From assembly GCA_023391535.1 (NCBI GenBank), contig JAEWAU010000102.1, positions 1 to 33,440 of the forward strand: DNA of 33,440 nucleotides, read 5' to 3'. The notes beneath the pieces are model-generated. The model had not been told where the DNA came from, ran no database searches, and worked only from the letters and a program-made list of their open reading frames with translations. Shown here one piece after another: positions 24,592 to 32,007 of the stretch. Every line of letters begins with the position of its first letter. The stretch's first letter is position 1. A program made the position numbers and the translations under genes. The stretch is from Bacillota bacterium (GTDB lineage Bacteria; Bacillota; Clostridia; Oscillospirales; Ethanoligenentaceae).

Positions 24592-24640
24592 CAAAAGGCG
24601 CCGTAAAATGCGCAAAACGCATTTCGCGGCGCTTTGTTTT
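24592..24640 (+). terminator. Terminator after phoR
   Basis: CAAAAGGCGCCGTAAAATGCG pairs with CGCATTTCGCGGCGCTTTG around a CAAAA loop, with small bulges, then TTTT. Confidence 0.8.
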
Positions 24641-24644
24641 CAAG

Positions 24645-24674
24645 TTTTCCGCCGCGCGGCCGATATGGTATAAT
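24645..24674 (+). promoter_or_regulatory. Candidate promoter before the gene at 24725
   Basis: A perfect TATAAT (24669-24674) with only a weak -35 (TTTTCC near 24645) 18 bp upstream. Confidence 0.45.
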
Positions 24675-24724
24675 GAAAAGCAGCATAGAATAAGCAAAAC
24701 GGAACGCGGGAAGGAGGCGCAGCG

Positions 24725-25651
24725 ATGGATATCAAGCCGGTGGAGATGGAACGCTTAAACGGCGTCAGCCCGCAGTCCCCGCAGACGCGGGTCGAGGAAT
24801 CCAAAAACCCGGTTTCGCAGGCGGCGGGCGGCGCGGGAGGCGGCCCTGCGCAGCAGGACGGGGACACCTTCGAAGCGAACGGCGTGCGGCACAACCTGCG
24901 CGCGCTGGTGGATGCCGGCGGCGCCGAGGACCACGCGGCGGAAATCGTCGCCTCGGGTATCGAGCCGGACTACCTGCGCGCGGAGCTGGCCCGCCGCGCC
25001 GAAATGGGCGACCGCGCGGCCGTTTCCATCCTCGTCAACTACCTCGCCGGATATTTCCGGCAGGCCGAGCAGAAGATCGCGCAGCTTTCGGGGGGCGATG
25101 CCCAAAAGCAGGCGGAGTTCCTTTTTTTGGCGGCCTACCTGGGCGGGAGGCCGGAAAACGCGTTTCAGGCGGCCAAAGCCATGGGAGAGGACGCGCTCCT
25201 TTCGCCGTTTTTTTGTTACGCCTATGCGGATCTGCTGCTCAGCTTCGGGTATGTGGATAACGCGCGCGCTTTTTTCCGGCGCTACACCTCGCTCGCACGC
25301 CGTTTTCTGCCCGATTTTGTTTCGGAAAAGGAAAAATACGGCGCACAGCAGCGGCGCCGCGGGCGGCAGCGCCGCGAACCGGACGGCGGCGGGGAGCACG
25401 GCGGCGGGCGGCAGGGCGGGCAGCCCGGCTTTGAGAGCGGCGAAGGCGGCGAACGGAGCCTGACGGAGCGCGCCTCGCTCAAAATTCAGGAGCTGGCGCA
25501 CCGGCGCAAGGTGCTGCTCGATGCGCTGGAGCTGCGCAACGTGGGGTTCGACAAACGCCCTTTGCTTTATGAGCTCGAGGAGATCGATGCGCAGATCGCC
25601 CGGTTCACGGCCGCGGAGCAGCCCGAGGAAACCTTGCGTATTTTGCGCTGA
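24725..25651 (+). CDS. Hypothetical helical protein with Arg/Gly-rich linker
   Basis: A 308-residue soluble protein that I do not recognise. The N-terminus (about 1-50) is low-complexity and looks disordered (Pro, Gln, Gly). Residues 55-200 are strongly helical, with repeated Ala/Leu patterns reminiscent of TPR- or HEAT-like repeats. Residues about 205-245 are an Arg/Gly/Gln/Glu-rich linker. The last 60 residues form a likely coiled coil (RASLKIQELAHRRKVLLDAL). No signal peptide or membrane helix is seen. AAGGAGG precedes ATG 24725. It is a separate unit between two terminators. Codon use and GC are like its neighbours, so it is a real gene and not a shadow. Confidence 0.7.
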   Translation: MDIKPVEMERLNGVSPQSPQTRVEESKNPVSQAAGGAGGGPAQQDGDTFEANGVRHNLRALVDAGGAEDHAAEIVASGIEPDYLRAELARRAEMGDRAAVSILVNYLAGYFRQAEQKIAQLSGGDAQKQAEFLFLAAYLGGRPENAFQAAKAMGEDALLSPFFCYAYADLLLSFGYVDNARAFFRRYTSLARRFLPDFVSEKEKYGAQQRRRGRQRREPDGGGEHGGGRQGGQPGFESGEGGERSLTERASLKIQELAHRRKVLLDALELRNVGFDKRPLLYELEEIDAQIARFTAAEQPEETLRILR

Positions 25652-25673
25652 AAAAACGAAAACGAGATGGGCA

Positions 25674-25719
25674 GGGCGCTTCGAACGTGGATTTCCGCTT
25701 TCGCGGCGCCCGTTTTTTT
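25674..25719 (+). terminator. Terminator after the hypothetical gene
   Basis: GGGCGC (25674-25679) pairs with GCGCCC (25706-25711), with an inner hairpin possible, followed by GTTTTTTT. Confidence 0.75.
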
Positions 25720-26193
25720 CATGCCGCCGGTTTGCGCGCGAACGTTCCGATAAGAAGTAATCTGTCCCTGTACCGCGGAGTCAATTTCGGCGCGGGCATC
25801 CCCCGCATGTGCTCCCGTGCGAGGAAATGCGGCCTTCCCTGGCTTTGCGCGCGGAAAATGCGTATTTTCCCTGTTCGGCTCGCAAAAATTGCCGCCGGCA
25901 GGTGACGGAGGACGCGAAATGTGCTATTCTATATGCATAGCCGAATGAAGGCGCGCAGCGGCGCTGCCGGAAAAGCGCGAAAAATGAACTTGCTCTCTGA
26001 ACCTCCTGCCGGGTTAAAGCGGGAGGAGAAGTGCAGCGGTTTTTGAAGCTTTTCCGGGGTGCCGCGGGGCGCGCGCCGGAAGAATCGGTCCGCCGGCCGC
26101 GGCGCGGAAAGCCGCGGAAACAGAGTACGGATCTGCAAGTGATTCGTATGAAAAAAAGGAGGGGTCGAAAGCAGCCGATCGTTTCAGCAGAAA
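25720..26193 (+). other. Non-coding stretch before the THF riboswitch
   Basis: No convincing gene. A possible extended -10 promoter is GTGACG (25902-25907), 17 bp, TATTCT (25925-25930) with TG just before the -10. A hairpin with an 8-bp stem CCTCCTGC/GCGGGAGG (26002-26026) follows, and a run of T occurs shortly after. If the promoter is used, the folT message has a leader of more than 500 nt. No other known RNA class is recognised. Confidence 0.4.
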
Positions 26194-26346
26194 GGCAAAG
26201 TAGGAATAAGCGCGTACCGCGGGCTTAAACGGGCCTGCGACCAGTGCCAGTCGGACGGGAAGTTGCCGCTGGACGAAAACCGGAGCGCGCGCCCCCTTCG
26301 GGAGGAGCGTTTGCACGGTGCGGTGCTTATTTCGCATTCCGTTGCC
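26194..26346 (+). ncRNA. Tetrahydrofolate (THF) riboswitch
   Basis: The outer helix is GGCAA (26194-26198) with TTGCC (26342-26346). It is followed by the conserved AGTAG, then helix 2 (GGAATAAGC 26203-26211 with GCTTATTTC 26325-26333). The 3' strand carries GCGGTG before helix 2 and GCATTCC after it, matching the class consensus (GCGGTG, GCATCC). CCAGTG/CGCTGG forms the helix whose loop holds GGGAA, which could form the pseudoknot with TTCC of GCATTCC. A UUCG-capped hairpin lies near 26293-26306. An extra CGCGGGC/GCCTGCG hairpin makes it longer than usual examples (about 150 versus about 100 nt). THF riboswitches are known upstream of folT and related folate genes in clostridia, which is the case here. 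Confidence 0.82.
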
Positions 26347-26375
26347 ACCAAAGAGAATCTTCTCTTTCCGTGGCA
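26343..26375 (+). promoter_or_regulatory. Expression-platform hairpin of the THF riboswitch
   Basis: TGCCAC/GTGGCA (26343-26348 and 26370-26375) and AAAGAGAA/TTCTCTTT (26350-26357 and 26360-26367). It shares TGCC with the outer riboswitch helix, so both cannot form at once. Its 3' arm contains TCTCTTTC (26361-26368), which can also pair with GAAAGAGA (26453-26460) at the folT ribosome site. Confidence 0.6.
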
Positions 26376-26471
26376 TTGTCTGAATACGTATTTTCGCTAG
26401 AGATTTTTTTGTTCACGATCTCAGAAGAAGATTCGTATTGTGTTCGTCAACCGAAAGAGAGGAGCTTTTTT

Positions 26472-26996
26472 ATGAAAAAATCGCTGCTGATTGCGACAGC
26501 GGGGCTTTGCATTGCCCTGAACATCGTGCTGTCGCGTTTTCTGGCGTTCGACCCGGCGCCTTTTGTGCGCATCGGCCTGTCATTCCTGGCCGTGGCGCTC
26601 GGTTCCATCATCTGCGGCCCCGTGGTTGGCGGGTTTGCCGCCGCTGCGGGGGACGTGCTGGGGTATGCGCTGTTCCCAAACGGCGCTTATATCCCCGGCA
26701 TTACCGTAAGCGCTTTCCTTTCCGGGCTGCTGCTCGGCCTTCTGCTGCACGGAAAAAAGCCCTCGTTTGCGCGCACGCTTTTCGCCTGCGCAATTACGGG
26801 CTTCGCGGTGGAGGGCGGCCTCAACTCCCTCTGGCTCTATCTGGCCATCCCCGGGTATACGGCGTGGGCCATCTTCGGGCCGCGCGTCGCCGTGCAGCTG
26901 GTTCTCGTCCCGCTGCAGGCGGCGCTGATCTATTTCGCATGGCGGGAATCCTGCCGCATCCATGTGCTCGGCCTGGGCGGAGCGGGGGCCAAATAG
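26472..26996 (+). CDS. folT: Folate ECF transporter S component FolT
   Basis: A 174-residue membrane protein with five to six helices and the S-component pattern: Ala-rich helix 1 (TAGLCIALNIVLSR), then PFVRIGLSFLAVALGSIICGPVVGG, typical of the folate-specific S proteins. It binds folate outside and couples to the shared EcfAAT module, which is not in this window. ATG 26472 has AGAGGAG (26458-26464) with 7-nt spacing. The THF riboswitch directly upstream strongly supports the folate specificity. Confidence 0.9.
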   Translation: MKKSLLIATAGLCIALNIVLSRFLAFDPAPFVRIGLSFLAVALGSIICGPVVGGFAAAAGDVLGYALFPNGAYIPGITVSAFLSGLLLGLLLHGKKPSFARTLFACAITGFAVEGGLNSLWLYLAIPGYTAWAIFGPRVAVQLVLVPLQAALIYFAWRESCRIHVLGLGGAGAK

Positions 26997-27088
26997 GCGC
27001 CGCGCCGAAGCCGCGGGCCGCGGAAAAACCGTTTCGCGTTAAGACGTTCGCTGCAGGGTCAATCGCTATGGCAGTTTTGTAAAAGCTG

Positions 27089-27120
27089 GGGAGGAGCTGC
27101 GCTTCGTCCGCTCTCCTCCC
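27089..27120 (+). other. Strong hairpin between folT and fhs
   Basis: GGGAGGAG (27089-27096) pairs with CTCCTCCC (27113-27120) around a 16-nt loop. No T-run follows. It may sit at the 3' end of folT or modulate read-through into fhs. I looked for a second THF riboswitch here and did not find one. Confidence 0.5.
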
Positions 27121-27206
27121 GTCTGATTTGCGGGCAGGCTCTTTATTCGGCGAAACGCTTCGGAACGGGCCGATCTTTTCCGGAAACGCTGTAAAGGAGT
27201 GTTTGG

Positions 27207-28883
27207 ATGAACATCAAAAGCGATATCGAAATTGCGCAGGCTTCCGAAATGAAGCCGATCGAAAAAGTCGCGGAGGAAATCGGCATCGGGCCGGATGCCC
27301 TAGAGCTGTACGGGCGCTATAAAGCCAAGGTCAATGTGAACGAACTGGGCCTGCAGGATAAACCCGACGGCAAGCTCATTCTCGTCACCGCCATCACGCC
27401 CACGCCGGCGGGCGAGGGCAAAACCACCACGACGGTGGGCTTGGGCGACGCGCTGCGCCGGCTCGGGAAAAAGACCATGATCGCGCTGCGCGAGCCGTCG
27501 CTCGGGCCGGTGTTCGGCATCAAGGGCGGCGCCGCAGGCGGCGGGTACGCGCAGGTGGTGCCGATGGAGGACATCAACCTTCATTTCACGGGCGATTTTC
27601 ACGCCATCGGCGCGGCGAACAACCTGCTCGCCGCCATGCTGGATAACCATATCGCCCAGGGCAACGCCCTGGGCATCGACCCGAGGCGAATCACCTGGAA
27701 GCGCTGCGTGGATATGAACGACCGGCAGCTCCGCCATATCGTGGACGGTTTGGGCGGCAAGGCCAACGGCCAGCCGCGCGAGGACGGCTTCGACATCACG
27801 GTGGCCTCCGAGGTGATGGCCGTCCTCTGCCTCGCGCGTGACCTTCCGGATCTCAAGGAGCGCCTTGCGCGCATCATCGTGGGCTACACGCGCTCCGGCC
27901 AGCCCGTCACCGCGCGCCAGCTCCGCGCGCAGGGGGCCATGGCGGCGCTTCTGCGCGACGCCCTCAAGCCCAATCTGGTGCAGACGCTCGAACACACGCC
28001 CGCGTTCGTGCACGGCGGGCCGTTCGCCAACATCGCGCACGGCTGCAACAGCGTCGCCGCCACCACCACGGCACTGAAGCTCGCCGATTATGTTGTAACG
28101 GAGGCAGGCTTCGGCGCGGATCTCGGCGCGGAAAAATTCCTGGATATCAAGTGCCGCTTCGCCGGACTTTCGCCCAGCGCCGTAGTGATCGTAGCCACCG
28201 TACGGGCGCTCAAGCTTCACGGCGGCGTGCCGCGCGGCGAGCTGGGCACCGAGAACCTCGGGGCGCTGGAACGCGGGCTTCCCAACCTGCTCAAGCACAT
28301 CGAAAATATCACGGTCAAGTTCGGGCTGCCTGCGGTGGTCGCCCTCAACCGTTTCCCCACGGATACGGAGGACGAGCTGCGCCTGGTGGAGAGCAAATGC
28401 CGGGAACTTAACGTGAACGTGGCTCTTTCGGAGGTATGGGAGCACGGCGGCGAGGGCGGCGAAGCCCTTGCGCGCGAAGTGCTGCGCCTTACGGAGGGCG
28501 AGCCGGCCCAGCTGCGGTTTATTTACGACGCGGAACAGCCCATCAAGGAAAAGGTGGACGCCGTGGTGCGCGAGATCTACGGCGGCGACGGCGCGGAATA
28601 CACAAGCGCTGCCGAGCGTGAGATCGGGGAGCTTACGGAGCTCGGCTTCGACAAGCTGCCCGTCTGCATGGCGAAAACGCAGTACTCGCTTTCGGATGAC
28701 CCCAAAAAGCTGGGGCGGCCGAAGAATTTCCGCATCACGGTGCGCAGCGTGCGCGTCAGCGCGGGCGCGGGCTTCCTTGTGGTGATGACGGGCGATATCC
28801 TCACCATGCCCGGCCTGCCGCGCGTACCGGCCGCCGAGAAGATCGACGTGGACGACAGCGGCCGCATCACGGGCCTGTTCTGA
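27207..28883 (+). CDS. fhs: Formate-tetrahydrofolate ligase
   Basis: A 558-residue enzyme (10-formyl-THF synthetase) that joins formate to THF using ATP. It has the P-loop TPAGEGKTTTTVGL (about 67-80), the segment EPSLGPVFGIKGGAAGGGYA, and PMEDINLHFTGD, all diagnostic. The length is normal (about 556). AAAGGAG lies upstream of ATG 27207. Together with the riboswitch and folT it forms a folate/C1 unit; the enzyme can serve purine and Met synthesis or a Wood-Ljungdahl methyl branch, which cannot be decided here. A terminator follows. Confidence 0.96.
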   Translation: MNIKSDIEIAQASEMKPIEKVAEEIGIGPDALELYGRYKAKVNVNELGLQDKPDGKLILVTAITPTPAGEGKTTTTVGLGDALRRLGKKTMIALREPSLGPVFGIKGGAAGGGYAQVVPMEDINLHFTGDFHAIGAANNLLAAMLDNHIAQGNALGIDPRRITWKRCVDMNDRQLRHIVDGLGGKANGQPREDGFDITVASEVMAVLCLARDLPDLKERLARIIVGYTRSGQPVTARQLRAQGAMAALLRDALKPNLVQTLEHTPAFVHGGPFANIAHGCNSVAATTTALKLADYVVTEAGFGADLGAEKFLDIKCRFAGLSPSAVVIVATVRALKLHGGVPRGELGTENLGALERGLPNLLKHIENITVKFGLPAVVALNRFPTDTEDELRLVESKCRELNVNVALSEVWEHGGEGGEALAREVLRLTEGEPAQLRFIYDAEQPIKEKVDAVVREIYGGDGAEYTSAAEREIGELTELGFDKLPVCMAKTQYSLSDDPKKLGRPKNFRITVRSVRVSAGAGFLVVMTGDILTMPGLPRVPAAEKIDVDDSGRITGLF

Positions 28884-28918
28884 AAATTGCTGTAAGGCCG
28901 GCCCGCATACGGATTTTG

Positions 28919-28974
28919 AAAAGGGCGTTGCGGATGAATTCCCGTTCATTTCGCAGCGCTCTTTTCCGGTTTTA
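28919..28974 (+). terminator. Terminator after fhs
   Basis: AAAAGGGCGTTGCG (from 28919) pairs with CGCAGCGCTCTTTT (to about 28964) with G-U pairs, and the stem continues as GAA/TTC steps inside; T-rich end. Confidence 0.75.
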
Positions 28975-29019
28975 CCCCACTGCCGCCGCAAACCGGCGGG
29001 AGGGGAGAGGGAGGTTTGG

Positions 29020-29916
29020 ATGTACGGCTATATCCGGCCGTGTAAGCCGGAGCTGAAAATGAAGGAGTTTTCCGTCTATAAGGCGGTGTACTGCGGCCTG
29101 TGCCGGACGCTCGGCCGGCGCTACGGGCTGTTCGCGCGCTTCCTTCTCAGCTACGACGCCACGTTTTTCTGCCTGCTGGAGCTTTCGGGCCAAGATGCCT
29201 GCCCGGGCTTCGGCAAAACGCGCTGCCCGGCGAACCCGCTGCGGCGCTGCGACGCGGCGTCGGAATCCCCGGCGATGGATTTCTGGGCGGACGTGAGCGC
29301 GCTGCTCTTCGCCGAAAAGCTGGAGGACGACCGGCGCGACGCCGAAATTTCGCACCGCTTCGCCGCCGCGCTCCTGCGCCCGTACGCGGCGTGGCTGCGC
29401 CGGAAGGCGGCGCGCCGGAACCCGGAGGCCGCGAAGCTCGTCACAGGCTTTTCTAGCAGGCAGGCGCAGGCGGAGCGCGAGCGGGGCGGTTCGCTCGACG
29501 CGGCCGCGCACCCCACGGCGGATCTGATGGCGCGGCTTCTGGACGGCCGCGCGCAGGGGGAGACGGCGCGCGTGCTCGAACGCCTCGGCTATTTTCTGGG
29601 GCGCTTCATCTATTTGGCCGACGCGGCCGATGATTTTGCCGGCGATCTGCGCCGCGGCGATTACAACCCCTTCGCGGCGGCTTTGGGGCTTTCGGCCGCA
29701 TCGGATCGAAAAGCGCGCGGCGAGGCCATGCGTCCTGTTTTGAACGTCTGCATCCGCGAGGCCGCCGCCGCGTTCGCTCTGCTTACCTGCAAGCGCTTCG
29801 CGGCCATCCCCGCGAACGTGCTGGAGCTGGGGCTGCCGCGCGTGGAGCAGGCCGTGCTTTCGGGGCTTGACAAAAAGCGCCGCCTGCTGGCGTTTGCCGA
29901 CGTCTATCGCCTCTAG
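29020..29916 (+). CDS. DUF5685 family protein
   Basis: A 298-residue protein with the DUF5685 start (MYGYIRPCKPEL) and the Cys motif YCGLCRTLG (about residues 25-33), plus further Cys at 60-80 (CPGFG..RCPANPLRRC). The rest is helical with a D-rich segment YLADAADDFAGDLRRGDYNPF (about 193-213) that recalls metal- or diphosphate-binding acid residues. Function is unknown. GGGAGG lies upstream of ATG 29020. It is followed by a J-domain gene, an arrangement I believe recurs in Oscillospirales. Confidence 0.8.
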   Translation: MYGYIRPCKPELKMKEFSVYKAVYCGLCRTLGRRYGLFARFLLSYDATFFCLLELSGQDACPGFGKTRCPANPLRRCDAASESPAMDFWADVSALLFAEKLEDDRRDAEISHRFAAALLRPYAAWLRRKAARRNPEAAKLVTGFSSRQAQAERERGGSLDAAAHPTADLMARLLDGRAQGETARVLERLGYFLGRFIYLADAADDFAGDLRRGDYNPFAAALGLSAASDRKARGEAMRPVLNVCIREAAAAFALLTCKRFAAIPANVLELGLPRVEQAVLSGLDKKRRLLAFADVYRL

Positions 29917-29931
29917 CCGTGCCGATTGGAG

Positions 29932-29960
29932 TTGACAAGCGCCCGCGGCAGGCGGATAAT
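29932..29960 (+). promoter_or_regulatory. Promoter of the J-domain gene
   Basis: TTGACA (29932-29937), 17 bp, GATAAT (29955-29960). It begins directly after the DUF5685 stop, so the J-domain gene has its own promoter. Confidence 0.75.
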
Positions 29961-30022
29961 AAAAGAGGCATTCTCATCAAAAAACACTCCGGCTTTATCC
30001 AACAAGCCCTAAGGAGATCAAG

Positions 30023-30658
30023 ATGGACGACCCGTACAAGGTTTTAGGCGTATCGCCGAATGCGAGCGACGACGAGGTCAAGGCGGCGTACCGCACCCTG
30101 GCTAAAAAATATCACCCCGATGCATATGCGAACAATCCGCTGGCGGATCTCGCGGCCGAGAAGATGAAAGACATCAACGCGGCGTACGAGGAGGTTCAGA
30201 AGCAGCGGCGCGGCGGTTATTCGAGCGGTTATTCCGGTTCCTCCTCCGCAAACTATTCGGGCGGCGGTTATTCTTCCGGCCGTTTCGCGAATATCCGCGA
30301 TATGCTCAACGCCGGGCGCGCAGCGGAAGCGCAGGGGTCGCTCGACGCGGTTCCCGAAAGCGAGCGCGACGCGGAATGGCATTTCCTCAAGGGCATGACG
30401 CTTTACCGCATGGGCTGGGTCAACGAAGCGTACATGGAAGTGCAAAACGCCGTGCAGATGGATTCAAACAACGGCGAATACCGCCGCGCGCTCGAACAGC
30501 TGCGCAGCCGCATGAACAACCCGTATGCCGGGGGATTCGGCGGAAGCCCGTTCGGCGGCGGCTACGGCTCGCCGGCCGCGGACGGATGCAACGGGTGCGA
30601 CCTGTGCGCGGGCCTTGCGTGCGCGAATTGTCTGTGCAACGGCGGGCTCGGCTGCTAA
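30023..30658 (+). CDS. J-domain protein with Cys-rich C-terminal tail
   Basis: A 211-residue DnaJ-like co-chaperone. The J domain (about 1-60) has the essential HPD at 31-33, so it can stimulate an Hsp70. A Gly/Ser/Tyr-rich linker (about 64-93) follows, then a TPR-like pair of helices (about 95-170), a Gly/Phe/Ser stretch, and a tail with seven Cys in the last 23 residues (189, 192, 195, 200, 203, 205, 211). There is no zinc-finger domain of classical DnaJ. AAGGAG precedes ATG 30023. The Cys tail may bind metal or a membrane; this is inference. Confidence 0.88.
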   Translation: MDDPYKVLGVSPNASDDEVKAAYRTLAKKYHPDAYANNPLADLAAEKMKDINAAYEEVQKQRRGGYSSGYSGSSSANYSGGGYSSGRFANIRDMLNAGRAAEAQGSLDAVPESERDAEWHFLKGMTLYRMGWVNEAYMEVQNAVQMDSNNGEYRRALEQLRSRMNNPYAGGFGGSPFGGGYGSPAADGCNGCDLCAGLACANCLCNGGLGC

Positions 30659-30684
30659 ACCCTTTCTCCGATTCAAAAAAGAGA

Positions 30685-30732
30685 AAAATCCGCGGCAAAA
30701 GCGTTGCTCTTTGGGTTTGGCGCGGATTTTAT
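30685..30732 (+). terminator. Terminator after the J-domain gene
   Basis: AAAATCCGCG (30685-30694) pairs with CGCGGATTTT (30721-30730), with further pairing inside (AAA/TTT). Confidence 0.8.
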
Positions 30733-30804
30733 CCGCAGGCTGATCGGAGAATCGGTTGAGGCGCCCGCTTTGGGGGCTTCGGCTTTCGGGCCGGGGAGGT
30801 TTGG

Positions 30805-31338
30805 ATGAAAAAAAGCTATGAAATCGCGCTGGGAGGCGTTATAGCGGCGCTTTCGGTGGTGTTGCTCGTGCTGGCCACGCTGCTGCCGGTGGCGGATATG
30901 GTCTTTCCCGCCGCCGCCGGCGTTTTGCTGATCGCGGCCGTGTTCGAGCTGGGGCAGAGCGGAGCGCTGCTGATTTTCGCGGCGGTTTCGGTTTTGTCTC
31001 TGCTCCTTCCCGTGGATAAGACCGCGGCGCTCTACTATATCCTCTTTTTCGGGCATTACCCCATCGTCAAAACGTATTTGGAACGGATTCCGAACCGCGT
31101 ACTGCGTTGGACGGCGAAGTTTTTGCTGTTCAACCTCTGCGCGGGCGCGGCGCTGCTGCTTGCGGTGTACCTGTTCCAGGCGCCCGTTCAGCTGTTCAGG
31201 CGGCTGCCGCTGGCGGGCGGAATCGCCCTCACCGTGCTCTGCTTCAATCTGGCGTTCGCGGTGTACGATATCGCCGTGCTCCGCCTGGCGGAGCAGTACC
31301 GGCTCCGCCTGCACCGCTTCCTTGCGCGCCGGCGGTAA
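30805..31338 (+). CDS. Integral membrane protein of unknown function
   Basis: A 177-residue protein with about five membrane helices and a basic C-terminus (RLHRFLARRR). The first helix (EIALGGVIAALSVVLLVLA) and small size recall ECF S components, but no substrate motif is recognisable. ATG 30805 has GGGGAGG 5 nt upstream. It lies alone between two terminators. Confidence 0.75.
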   Translation: MKKSYEIALGGVIAALSVVLLVLATLLPVADMVFPAAAGVLLIAAVFELGQSGALLIFAAVSVLSLLLPVDKTAALYYILFFGHYPIVKTYLERIPNRVLRWTAKFLLFNLCAGAALLLAVYLFQAPVQLFRRLPLAGGIALTVLCFNLAFAVYDIAVLRLAEQYRLRLHRFLARRR

Positions 31339-31365
31339 TACAAATCTTCTTCTGAAACAGTGGAT

Positions 31366-31413
31366 AAAAAATCTTCACAAAACCGTATTGCGGGGTTTTG
31401 TGAAGATTTTTTT
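31366..31413 (+). terminator. Very strong bidirectional terminator
   Basis: AAAATCTTCACAAAACC pairs perfectly with GGTTTTGTGAAGATTTT, with A- and T-runs on both sides. About 17 bp. Confidence 0.95.
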
Positions 31414-31571
31414 GACGCTCTCTATGGAAGATGCGGATAAAAAAGGCCGCTTTCCGCGCGGCAAAACAAGAATAGACGCATCCTGCCGGGCGCCCGCAAT
31501 CGGATTTGTCCGTTTGCGGCGCCCGGTTTTCCGCTTTCGGCGCATACCGGGCGGAAAAGGGGAAATCCCTC

Positions 31572-31600
31572 TTGACAAAATGGTCTATTTCTTATAGACT
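31572..31600 (+). promoter_or_regulatory. Promoter of the blaI-blaR1-like unit
   Basis: TTGACA (31572-31577) with TAGACT (31595-31600) at 17 bp, or TATAGA (31593-31598) at 15 bp. The first operator lies across the spacer and -10, so repressor binding would block polymerase. Confidence 0.65.
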
Positions 31601-31626
31601 CAATATGAAGTCTATAAGGAATAGAC
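31583..31626 (+). promoter_or_regulatory. Two dyad operators of the BlaI-like repressor
   Basis: Two 17-bp palindromes with the same arms and a 5-bp centre: GTCTAT-TTCTT-ATAGAC (31583-31599) and GTCTAT-AAGGA-ATAGAC (31610-31626), centres 27 bp apart. One overlaps the promoter, the other lies between promoter and ribosome site (AAAGGAGG from about 31629). The layout matches bla/mec operators, but the arm sequence differs from the TACA/TGTA type known there. Confidence 0.85.
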
Positions 31627-31642
31627 CAAAAGGAGGACGCGT

Positions 31643-32005
31643 ATGGCCGAATACCGGCTTTCCTCGAGCGAAGCGAAGCTCGCGGAACTGATCTGGCGCG
31701 ACGAACCGGTGGGTTCCGGCGAACTGGTGAAAACCTGCGAGCGGGAACTGAACTGGAAAAAATCCACCACGTATACGATTCTGAAAAAACTGTGTGAAAA
31801 GGGCGTGTTCCGCGACGAGCAGGCAGTGGTTTCGTCCCTGCTGAAACGGGACGCATTTGAAGCGGGACGCAGCAGACGGTTCGTGGAGGATACGTTCGGC
31901 GGCTCGCTGCCGAAGTTTCTGGCTGCGTTTATGGGCGGCGAAAAGCTCAGCCCCCGCCAGGCGGAGGAACTCAAGCGCCTGATCGACGCGCACAGGGAGG
32001 AATAA
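31643..32005 (+). CDS. BlaI/MecI family repressor
   Basis: A 120-residue winged-helix repressor. The DNA-binding domain (about 1-75) has LSSSEAKLAELIWRDEPVGSGELV, then KSTTYTILKKLCEKG (the recognition helix and wing of the family). The C-terminal helices (about 90-120) should form the dimer and carry the site cut by the partner protease. AAAGGAGG precedes ATG 31643. It is expected to bind the two dyads at 31583-31626 and to shut off its own unit. The linked antirepressor starts 2 nt after its stop. Confidence 0.92.
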   Translation: MAEYRLSSSEAKLAELIWRDEPVGSGELVKTCERELNWKKSTTYTILKKLCEKGVFRDEQAVVSSLLKRDAFEAGRSRRFVEDTFGGSLPKFLAAFMGGEKLSPRQAEELKRLIDAHREE

Positions 32006-32007
32006 GC

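Noticed and set aside
25720..26193. Small proteins in the gap before folT
   Set aside because: Short frames only, with stops and no suitable ribosome site; the sequence is better explained as leader with hairpins.
26997..27206. A second THF riboswitch upstream of fhs
   Set aside because: A GCGTTAAG stretch resembles part of the consensus, but the outer helices and the GCGGTG and GCATCC segments are missing.
27300..28991. Minus-strand open frame of 563 codons opposite fhs
   Set aside because: Same reason; fhs is a clear full-length enzyme and the antisense product has no recognisable domain and no ribosome site.
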